Shown here piece by piece: positions 43,503 through 55,259 of a stretch of 64,000 nt of DNA. Location of the stretch: positions 36,744,501-36,808,500 of the forward strand of contig NC_091255.1 in NCBI RefSeq assembly GCF_042477335.2. Direction: 5' to 3'. This DNA is from Ovis canadensis (taxonomy: Eukaryota; Chordata; Mammalia; Artiodactyla; Bovidae). Every line of letters begins with the position of its first letter. Positions within the stretch are counted from its first letter, which is position 1. The notes beneath the pieces are model-generated. The model saw only the letters and a program-made list of their open reading frames with translations, was not told the origin of the DNA and ran no database searches. Position numbers and translations under genes: made by a program.

Positions 43503-46500
43503 CTATGGGCAGAGAGAGGCCAGCTCAGGAGACCCATCTCAGGGGTCAGATCTGTCTGGGCATTTTAAAGGTGTAGACAATATACCTTTAAAATATACCC
43601 TTTATTGTCTGGTATAGATAAGGGGGAGGGGCCGATGAGAGCCGAGGAAGAGTCAAAATGAGAAAGAGCATGCTGGGGTGAACACAGGCAGAGGACGTGC
43701 CCAGGTGAGTCACTCTGTGTGCCTGCCTGATCCAAATACACCTCCCAGGTGACTCCAGTGTCACATTAACTGTAGCGTAGCTGCCTCAGAAGAGCAGCCT
43801 GTGTATGTGTGTGTGTACTTGTGGGGGAGTGGGGCGCAGTGCCAGCCTCAGGGATGGGTCAAGGGCTGCAGGCTGAGCGTCTGTAGAACAGATTTGGAAC
43901 AGTGTAATCTCAGCTGCTGCCCACCTTCAGCCACTCAAGTGCTCTTTTGCCTGGATTCAAGTCATCACCTGAGTCCATACCCATCTGGGACAGCTGCCTG
44001 GCACAGGATCCAAACCCCCTTCAAGGTGTTCAGGGCTCGAGGCAGAAGGGGGAGGGGCTGGCTGCCATGGAGCCCAACCTCACCTGACCACATCCTTGTA
44101 CGTGCGGCAGCTGTCCTTGTCCAGTGACAGGGTCAGCAGCCTCCGGTCCTGGCTCTGGATCTGGATGTTGGTTGTCCGGAAGGTGTTTGTCACCACCTGC
44201 AACAGAAACAGCTCAGGGAGCGTCACCTTGGTAACAGATGGCCCAGCCAACACCTCCTGCCCTGTTCATGGGGGCCCCTGCCTCTCTTTCTACAAGTGAC
44301 TCTTGAGCAGTGACAGCCCCGCAGGAAGTGCTTCTAGGCTGCCCTGGTCCTTGACTTGCCCATCATTTGTGCAGTTCTTTTTTCCAATCTGTTGTCCTTA
44401 ATTTAAAAAACAACTTGGGATGCTGAGGCTGGACCCTCCAGGTGCTCCAGTGACCTGAGCACCTCCTATATGACAGGCGTGTTATGTGTGGAATTGGGGG
44501 ATACTTCCAGGTTTTTATAAGCCCTGACCCCAGTTATTAGTTGGATTGCATACAAGATCATTTCCCTGGGGCAGAGACAGAAGGTCTAGAAAGTGGCAAC
44601 TTTCCCCTGTGAGTGATACCAGGCCTGTATCAGTTTGTTCCAGGGGACCAGTGACAGGCAGGAGGGATCCATCCTCTGCTTGGGAAACCCGGGTAGGGGT
44701 GGAGGAAACCCCGCCATCGAAACCCAAAGCCCTGTGGCTTCTTCGAAAATGCACCCAGGACCAAAGGAAAACAGCCCTGAGGCAGCCCTCCAACCTGTGA
44801 CCTGGGGAGCACTGAGGTGGGGCAGGGGGTTGCTGCTCCTGAGAGGCCCCTCCCCCTCTCAGAGAAGGTGGAGCATCTTGGGTTCCAGACGGGGCTCTGA
44901 GGGCCTTTCTGGTCACTGGCCACTTCCACATGTGGACAGCAGCTTTGGGTGATCCACCACCACGGAACACTAGTTTCTAGAGCCTTAGTCTCCACCTCTT
45001 TCAAGCACAGAGAAGGTAGAGCATCTTGGGTTCCAGACGGGGCTCTGAGGGCCTTTCTGGTCACTGGCCACTTCCACATGTGGACAGCAGCTTTGGGTGA
45101 TCCACCACCATGGAACACTAGTTTCTAGAGCCTTAGTCTCCACCTCTTTCAAGCACAGAACCGCCTTTCCCAAACATAAAATTAGAGATTCTGATCTGAG
45201 CAGTCTGGAGTCCAACCCAGGCCTGGGCATTTTTCATAAGGTCACCACTGTAGGCAGGGCTGATCCGTCCTCCTGCTGTCAAATTGCAGGGAACTGCTTC
45301 CCTGATAGCTCAGTTGGTAAAGAATCTACCTGCAATGAAGGAGACCCTGGTTCAATTCCTGGGTTGGGAAGATCCCCTGGAGAAGGGCAAAGGCGACCCA
45401 CTCCAGTATTCTGGCCCGGAGAACTCCAGGGACTGTATAGTCCATGGGGTCACAAAGAGTTGGACACGACGGAGCAACTTTCACTTTCACAACAGCGCCG
45501 AAGGGCTTCCCAGGTGGCCTAGTGGTAAGAATCTGCCTGCCAGTGCAGGAGATGACGGAGATGCAAGTTCAATCCTGGGGTCGGGAAGATCCCCTGGAGG
45601 AGGAAATGGCAACCCACTCCAGTATCCTTGCCTGGAAAATTCCAAGGAGAGAGGAGCCTGGGGGGCTACAGGCCATAGGGTTGCAAAGAGTCAGACATGA
45701 CTGGGCATGTATGCATGCAAGCAGAGACTAAACCTGGGGAGGTCAGGCTCATCCGGGCATTTCTGCCGGACTTTTGTGGACTGGGAGGGTTGGCTGCCAG
45801 AAGTCTCTGGGCAGGGTGTGCAGGAATCTCCCAGGAAGAGAGTCAGAGACTCCACACCCAGAGCACCCGGGTTCCTATCCTAGCTCTGCCACTTCTTAGT
45901 TGTGTGACCTTGGACATGATTCTTAATCTCTCTGTGCTTTTTCTTTCTCACCTATTGAGAGCAAAAATATGTTACTATTAGCAACTACCTTGTAGATGAA
46001 AGGGAACTCACTGGGATGTTTAGATTTTCAAAAATCCCACAACCAGGTTATTTAAAGAGGTCATTCAAAATAGAAACCGTTGTAAGGAACTGACTTTGAA
46101 AGAGGAAATATATGAAAAGGAAATAGGTCCACCCTGGCATTCGAAGCTCAAACCCAGAGCATCCTGTCTGGAGATCTCAGCTCAGTACAGAGCTCTCAGC
46201 CTGTAGAGGGCTCCTCCGGGGCAGAGGCTGCCCCAGAAAAAGGGAGCTCTAGTTAGGGGTGAGATCCTGCAGAGGTGGAGGCTGGATCAGGAGACATCTG
46301 GAGAGCTCCTGCTGTGAGCCATTCCCACACTGAATGATGGGAGGGTGGAGAAGGGCCTGAGCCCTACAGAGGCCTTGAGATCACATCACTGATAGTTTTG
46401 CAAATGCTGCCATGGTCATGTCCCCAGGGTTTGCGGGGGGGGGGGGGGGGGGGGGAAGGGTGGCAGCGGGCACAGACATGGGGACGTAGCTCTCCGGGGA

Positions 46501-49500
46501 GAGGGGTGGAGGATGTGCAGGGAAGGGCCTCCTGAGGGAGATGATACCTTAGTTTAATCTTGAAAGAGAAACAGAGGTTATTAAAGGAGGACAGGGAAGA
46601 GAAAAGGAGGAACGGGGTTTCAGGCCAAGTGAGGCACAGAGGAAGGATGGCCAGCACACTTCCAAATGTAGCTGAGCAGGGTGCTATGGGGCCTTCCCGG
46701 GAACAGGCCCCTCCCCCATATCCTCTGCTTCAGCTCCTCTCTGAAGTACCTAGATCACAGTGTCTGATGCACATTTCCTGAGTTGTTTTATTACAGATGC
46801 TAAAACCACCACCAATGGAAGAAATTAACTACATGATAATTATTAATTACATAATCATGAGCACGTAGCCCCTAGACCCACTGGCACCTAATGACTGATG
46901 GTGTTACTGCCTATGACATCACTCTGTTCCCTTGCCATCAACCAATCATAGAACTGTATACCAGCTGATCACATACCCTAGGATGCGCCTCCCTCATCTG
47001 GCTTTTAAAAGTGCTTTGCTGAAACTCCTTGGGGATGTCAGTGGTTTTGAGCATCAACTGCCCTGGACTCCTTGTTTGGCACCTGCAACAAAAGCTACAC
47101 TGCTCTTCACCACAACCCAGTGTCAGGAGACTGGCTTTACTGCACCTGGGCGAGAGGACCCAGGTTAGGTTTGGTATCACAGATAACCCAGTGTCAAGGG
47201 CGTGCAAGGCTGGCTGGGGTTGCAAACGGAGAGGAAGAGGAACCAAGCTATGCAACACTGAAGTTCTTCCACCCTTCTGCCTGCAGAGAGGAAGATGATC
47301 AGGGGTTTTAAGCACGGAGTGATGTGTCTGTTTTAGAAAGATCACATGGGCAGAAGTGTGGAGGGTGGACTGAAGGAGCACTGGTGTGACAACGGGGTGC
47401 TGTTGAGTTTGTCCAGAAGGAGGTGGATGAAAAATCTGGCCTAAGAATGACAAGTTTGCCTAGAATTTTCGCTAATTTTAGCACCAAGAGCCTCAAATCC
47501 TAGGAAACTTTCCAGTCCCAGCAAACTGGGACAGCTGGTCAACCTTGCTGGACCAAAAGGAGGATGGAGAAGAAGGGAGGGGCATGAGAACATTTGAGAG
47601 GGAACACCAGCAAACAAAGGGAAGTAAGGAAGAGAAGGCATCTGAGCTGACTCCCAGGTTTCTGGGAAAGGTGACTGGTTAATGATGGCCTCACTGGACA
47701 GGAGATGGACACAGCGGAGGAGGGCATGAAATAACAACAGCCGCTAACACATATATGGGACCTCCCAGATAGCTCAGTGGTAAAGAATCCACCTGCCAAT
47801 GCAGGAGATATAAGAGACACTGGTTTGATCCCTGGGTCGAGCAGATCCCCTGGAGAAGGAAATGGCAACCCACTCAAGTATTCTTGCCTGGGAAATCCCA
47901 TGGTCAGAGGAGCCTGGTGGGCCAGAGTCCATGGGACTGCAATGAGTCTGACACGACCGAGCGACTAAATAATACCATACCACATATATAGCTCTGCCTT
48001 GGACAAGTGCTCTCCTAGAACCTTTACATGCCACCATCATTCAGTCCTCACAACAACCGGATAAAGTAGCTACCATTATTATCCCCATTTTCTAGACAGT
48101 GAGACTGAGGCACAGAAAACTGGAGACACTTCCCTAGAGTCACATAGCTGGTAAATGAGAGCCCCAAGATCTGAGTCTAGGCAGTCTGGCTCTAGGGAAC
48201 TCCACTACTGGAAAGCTCTGGCTTCGGTTTTGAATATCTTGAGTTTGGGGTGTTGTGGGACACCCAGCTCATGCTAACTTAGGGGTCAGACACTCAGAGG
48301 TGAATGTCAGAGCAGGAGATAAAGATGTGGGTGCCCTGAACAACTTGGACTAAAGCCACAGACATAGCTTTGATAGCCCAGGAGCTAAGAAAAGAAGTGG
48401 GTCATGGACCAACGTGGAGAACACTATCTATTTAAGGAGCTGATTTAGGAAAAAGAGTCCAGAGGAAAGGGTCGAGTAATGCCCAGGGCTAGGATGAGGT
48501 GGGAAGTGATAAGATATCCTGACCTGCAGGGATGCAGGATGTCACAGAAGCACTTAAGACACTTGGGCATCAGACCTCCTAGGCAGCTTGACCTAAAGGG
48601 AGCATCTGCCTGGGTGAGGGGGGAGTCCAGGCTTTCTGACAACATGGTTCAGGTGTAATCATGCACTCCAAGCCCAACTGACTAGGGCAGTGACATCCAG
48701 AGTGGCCATCAGATAGGGGAGAAAATGGGCAGGTCCTATGTTTGTATCTCTATGAGTATCAATAAGAGCAAAGGGCAAAGGGCAGTGGCAGGGCCATGGG
48801 CTGGTTTTATTTGGTCAAAGGCTGGGGCCATTGCTGGGACTTCTCAGATGCTACAGTCACTAAGAATCCCTCAGCCAATGCAGAGGACACAGGTGTGATC
48901 CCTGGTCTGGGAGGATTTCACATGCCACGGAGCAACGAAGCCCGTGGGTCACAGTTACTGAGCCCACGTGCCCTAGAGCCTGTGTTCTATGACAAGAGAA
49001 GCCGCTACAGCGAGAAGCCCAAGCACCACAAGGAAGAATAGCCCCTGCTCACTGCAACTAGAGAAAGCCCAAGCACAGCAATGAAGACCCACTGCAGCCA
49101 AAAACAAACACAAAGGCTGGGCCATTGCTGTTTTGGCTGCTGTGAGCAGGGCATACAGGACTCGGGTGCATTTTGTAGTTATCTGTGTGCGTCTGAGGTC
49201 CAGGGCCCTGGAAGAGGGCCAGTGGGTGCTCAATATTTCAAACAGACTGGAAATCAGATTCTTCCCAACAGGAAGACTGGTTCCAACAGCAGGGGCTCAC
49301 AAAGGCTCGGGGTTCACTCCCTCTTCTCTGCACACCCTCCCCAGGCTCTCTTATCCGATTCACCCTACCCTGTGTGAATATCCCCGGTTCCCATCCTCCC
49401 CAGGACTTACAGAGAAGGACCTTCCCGCCAAGTTGGAGGTCTTCACAATCTCTGTCACACTAACTCTCAGGCACGTGTGGTCTGTGTCGGGCGCAGCAGT

Positions 49501-52016
49501 GGGGGTGCAGTAGATGGGCCCTGAAACTGGGAAGGGTGAGATGCGGGGCTGTGAATTGGCCTCCAGGGAAGGAGGGCAGCTGGAGGGAAGGAGGGCAGCT
49601 GGAGATGCCATGTCCTAAGAAGGACACGAACCCACCGTGACCACCGCCCCTTCCCACTTTAACCCCTTCCCATACCCGCTCATGCAGGGGAGCGTCACCC
49701 TGGGTGGCTTGATGATGGCCCACCTGAGGGCCGGGCTGGGCCTCGCCAGGCAGCCTGGTGCCCAGCCCTGGGCCCGGCATGAGTGGGAGCTGGACCATCT
49801 TCCTGCTCTCCCAGGGACGGGGAAGGAGGCTGCCTTCCCCTGTTCCCTCCATCTCTGGCCCTCCACCCTCTCTCCTCCTCCCGCCCCAGCTTCCCTGCTT
49901 GCCCAGCTCCTCACCTTCAGTGTCACTGGCTGGAAGGGTCTTCAGGACCAGCCCAGTGGCCCGCAGGGAGACGGTGACCTCCTGGTTCCGGTGGCTGAGC
50001 AGGGCCTGGGGAGGGGGACGCAGGGACAGAAGGGGTCCTCAGGACAGGGCGCACATCCCCACATCAACAGTCTGCTTGTCTCCCCACCCCTCCTTCTCTG
50101 CTTCCTGCCACTGCCCTGAGCACCAGTTAAGCTAACGTCCAGTAAGGAACCAGAGGACGAAGGCTCAGAGCACTCAATCCTGGGGGCACGTTCCTCACTC
50201 TAGACTGAGGACTGTACTCCAATGCATCTGGTCAGCTAGGGAGGAGGGTATTTTTGAACAAAGGGACAGCGCCCTGTTCCTTACATCAGATGGCCTCCTT
50301 GTCCATATGGAAGATCAGTCATAACCCACCCATCCCTGCAAAACGCTCTGGAGGTCGGGAAACTGGGGGCTGTGTCAAAGGAAGGTCAGAAGGTCCCTCT
50401 GTCTGCTCCCCGCTCTCCCCCACCATGTTCCTGACACCTGCCTCCCTCCAGTGGTACCTCTGGCCACCTCCTGACGGCGCCACGCCCACTGACCTTCTGG
50501 TAGCAGATGGAGAGCTCAGCCCCTGGACCCTCAGCCACGCCTCTCCTCCGGGGTGAAAAACTATCTGTGGGAAGAGAAGACGCTGAATGAAGGTGAGAGG
50601 CCCTATCCCTCCCTCATCAAGGCCCAGGTGAAGCTGCATCTGTTCCAGAGCAGAAAGGCTGCATCTCAGGGGGGACCAGGCTGCCCTTAGGGCTGGGCGA
50701 GCCTGCACGGGACAGGGCACTCTGGTATTCAGCAGAGGTGGGAAGGAAGGGGTGGGATGGGGCCGTGAGAGGTGGGAGGACTTTCTGGAAGTGGGCCTTG
50801 AGGAAGCTGAGTCGGCTGAGCTTTGGGAAAGGGGAGACAGATGCTCACCTTTGGGGAACTTGGAGTCTTGGATCTTGACCTTGAGCTCGGTGAGGAAAAT
50901 GTCCTCGGCAGGGTCTTGGCTCAGGTCACCAGAGAAGATCTGGAGGGAGGTTGCAGGGGGCAGGGAGGCTGGGGGATGTTGTCCCTGCCAGGGGCAGCTC
51001 CCAGTAACCCCCACAGCCCAGGATGTCTTTAAAATATTTACTTATTATTTATTTGGCTGCACTAGGTCTTAGTTGCAGCATGTGGGATCTAGTTCACTGA
51101 CCAGGGATTGAACTCAGGCCCCCTGAGTGGAGTCTTAGCCACTGGACCAGCAGGGAAGTCCCAGGATGTGGGATTTTGAACTTCCCACCACTGTCCTAGA
51201 ATCTTCCATGTGCCGACAGCCTTGCCGTCATCTTCCCCCATCAATTGTTTAATATATTTTTCTACTCATTTGAGTGCTCACAAAAACTCCGTGATGAAGA
51301 TTACTTTCCCCATTTTATAAATGGGGAAAATGGGGCTTCCCTGGTGGCTCAGTGGTAAAGAATTCGCCTGCCAATGCCGAAGACATGGGTTCGATCCCTG
51401 GTCTGGGAAGATCCCACATGCCACAGAGCCACTAAGCCTGTGTGCCACAGCTACTGAGCCTGGGCTCTGGAGCCCTCGAGCCATCACTATTGAGCCCATG
51501 CGCCCGAGAGCCGGTGCTCTGCAAAAGGGAAGCCACCGCAGTGAGGTGCCTGCAAACTGCAGCTCGCGATCACTGCAACTCAGGAAAAGCCAGCACAGCT
51601 GAGAGACCCAGCACAGCCTATAAATGAGCACATAAAGTCATTTTTTCAAAAGGTGGGGCGGGGGACTTCCCCGGGGGTCCAGGGGTTAAGAGTCCACCTT
51701 GCAGTGCAGGGGACATGAGTTCAATTCCTGGTCAGGGAACTAAGATCCCACATGCCTCATAGTAACTAAACCTGCATGCTCTGGAGGTGCAAGAGGAGAG
51801 CCCGTGTGCCACAAGCCAATGCAGTCAATAAATTAAAATAAATATTAAAAAAAGAAAAGGTGGGGAGAATCAATGTGAGGGAGGTGAAGGGAGCTGTGAT
51901 CATACAGCGAGCATGCAGAGGGACCAGGAGGGGAACCATGAACTTATCACTACCTCACACTGCCTCTAACTCTATACCCACTGCACACAGCCAGTCCCAC
52001 ACTGACCCATCCTCTG

Positions 52017-52063
<47 letters not shown>

Positions 52064-55000
52064 TTACTGTGCTGCTAGCAGGAGGCTCAAGATGAACAAA
52101 GTATAGTCTCATCTCAGGGGACTCAGAGTCTTGGTGGGGCGGCACACTGGCATCTGCAGGTACATGACAAAGGGAGGTGCCAGAGCGTGGCCCAGAGTAT
52201 CGCAGGAGCACCCAGGAGAAGCACTTGATCGTGTAATGGGGTGAGCAGAGCAGAGGTGAGGGCAGTTGCTGCAAGAGGTGAGGTTGGCAAGGATGATGGG
52301 GAGGATGTAAGGACAGAGAGTCCTTCCGCGTGAAGTCTGCTTCTGCTTGAACTTGAGGTGTTAGAAGTTAATGATTATCTTACTTATCCGGAGAGGAAGA
52401 AGATAAAGTCAACAACCAAGAATGTCTGGATGGGGGACTTCTCTGGCAGTCCAGTGGTTAAGAACCCACCTTGCAATGCAGAGGACTATGGATTCGATCC
52501 CTGATTGGGGAACTAAGATCCCACATGCCGAGGAGCAACTAAGCCCATGGGCCAAAACTTAGAGGGTCTGTGAACCACAACGAAAGATCCTGTGTACAGC
52601 AAGGAAGACCTGATATGGCCAGGGAAATAAAATAAATAAATATAGGGGAAAAAAAAGAATGTCTGGATGAGTTTATGACTTGCATCCTGGTCCCCTGGCT
52701 CCCCGGAGCCAGGGTATTCAGGTTGTGGGGTCCTGGAGTCCAACAGGCTGCCCTGGTCTCATTGGAGCCCCAGGTGGGAAGCTTACCTTGACTGTGTAGA
52801 TCTGGAAATAGACAGGCTGGGTGCCCATGCGAACATAGTAGGTGATGGCATCTAGGATGAAGGGGTCTACGGTCTGGGATGTGTCCAGGGAGAGAGGCTG
52901 TGAGGGAAGGAGGGAGACTGTCTTCAGCCAGCTCCCTCCACACTGCTGCGGGAGCTGCCACTTTCTTTACAGAGAAACTCCAAAACCCCCTCGTGCCCCT
53001 TGCCTTGCACTAACCTCGCTGTTTCTTCAGCATTGTCCAAGCCTTTCCTGCCGGCTGATTTCCACCCCTAATCAAAAGGGTCCATCCAGCACCCCGGTGT
53101 TCATAACAGCACTATTTACAATAGTCAAGACATGGAAGCAACCTAAACGTCCATCAACAGATGAATGGACCAAGACGCTGTGGCACATATGCACAGTGGA
53201 ATATTAGCCGCAGGAACCACGTTCAGCAACATGGATGGACCTACAGATTATCATACTAAAGGAAGTATGCCAGACAGAGAAGGACACATTTCATGGGATA
53301 TTACTTACATGTGGAATCTAAAAAAAATAATACAAATGAAGACTGAACACCGATCCTGAGGGAAATAAAGACTTTAAGAAGTGAAGAGCTATACCACACC
53401 CCCAGAGGGTAACTTAATGTGCTAAAGAAGGTCATTCTCCAAAATTCAATCAAAATCTCAACGAGATTAAAAATAAAACTTGACAAGCATTCCCTGGCTG
53501 TCTAGTGACTAGGACTCTGTGCTTCCACTGCTGGGGGCATGGGTTCAATTCCTGGTTGGGGAACTAAGATCCCAATGCCTTGCAGTATGGCAAAAGAAAA
53601 GAAAAGAAAAATCCAAAACAGACTCAACAATGGAATTCTAAAACTTATATGGAAAGATAAATAAACATAGTCTGAAAAGTTTTGCAAAAGAAGAGTAATG
53701 AGGTAAATGTATCATGCCAGATATTAAAATATAAAAGTGCAAATTTATACAGAAATGAATAGATCACTGAGAAAGAATAAACTCCAGCATATGTAAGAAT
53801 TTTAATAAATGATAAAAGTGGCATTTCAAGCTGATAATATACCCAATAAATAGCTTTACAACAATAATCTAAACACCTGGAAAAAATAAAATTACATACT
53901 GAAGTTAATTGCAGACAGGTTATCTAAATGTAAAAAATTAGATGCTAAAAGTGTTAGAGTAAATTATCAGTGAATTTAATCTTGGAATGGAGAAGGTCTT
54001 TCAAAGCATGGCTGCAAAGACAGAAACCATAAAGGAAAAACATATTTGAAATTCTGTAGGTCAGAACAAACCCCACTTCTGGTAAGACTGAAATGGAAAA
54101 AGTGGGAAAAGAATGTCCGCAGCACATACGACAGCAGAAGACCTTTCAAATCAGCGAAAGACGAGCCCCTTCCCTGCCTGTCCTCACCACCGCCTGGGCC
54201 TGGGGACAGCATGATGGCTTGTGGCTCAGAGAACATGCTTTCGAATGAAGCTGCCTTATTCCAAGTGGGACTCATTCTGTTATTCTGGACAAGAGACCTA
54301 ATCTCTTTGTGCCTCAGCTGCTTGATCTGTAAAATGGGGATGTGGTGACTATAGCAAGTAGACAAGCACGCGTACCCAGCTGGTAGGGCTGCAGGTGGGA
54401 GTGCTTAGAACAGTGCCTGGCATGGAGCCATGCTCAGGAACGTTAACTGTTGCAACCGTTGCAAAGCGGCCCAGGAAACACAAGTTTCCAATGAGAAGCA
54501 TATCATTGGCCTACACACTTTAATAAAGAATAAAAAATGTTTCCCTTGTCCTCTCCACACAGCGGGACTGTCCAGACAGGAAGGTGCCTGGTACAGAGTA
54601 AATTATAGCCACCAGCTTCCCTAGGGCCCCTCTTCTGCCTTATCCCTTGTGGGGCCCATTGCGGCTGACTCTTGAGGTCAAAATTCAAGAAAACGCCCCC
54701 CCATCTCCCATCACTACCCCTCACCCCCCTACCATCTCTGCCAGCTTGTGGATGGTGGGGCACAGGGTGTTGACGATGCTCTCATACCACGGGTCCGCGC
54801 GGCCCAGGAACGTGGCCAACTCTCCCAGCTCCGAACGCCTGGATGCTGCAGACGTCTGTGAACAAGGGGACAGGGCGGACGGGTCAGGCCCTCTCTGGCA
54901 CTTTCTTCCTGCTCGGTGGGGGTGGGTCCCCACGTACTGGTCCTAGACAAACTAGCTTTGGGAATGGGTCAAATTATTCAAGCTCTTGGGGCCTAGATTT

Positions 55001-55213
55001 CTGCACCACATGAAGACGGGTCTCATACTTGAGGTGAAGCTGGAACCCGCCTTCCCGAGGATGCCTGCCAGGGACACTGAAAAACGGTCGTTAGCCTTAA
55101 AGGGGAGAGACAAGCAGTGCCTTGAATTTAAGGATCCCCTGTCAGAAGTAGAGTGGGTGATAGAAATGAAATATTGCCAGTGCAGCTTCATCTCCCCCTA
55201 GGAAGGGGTAGGG

Positions 55214-55259
<46 letters not shown>

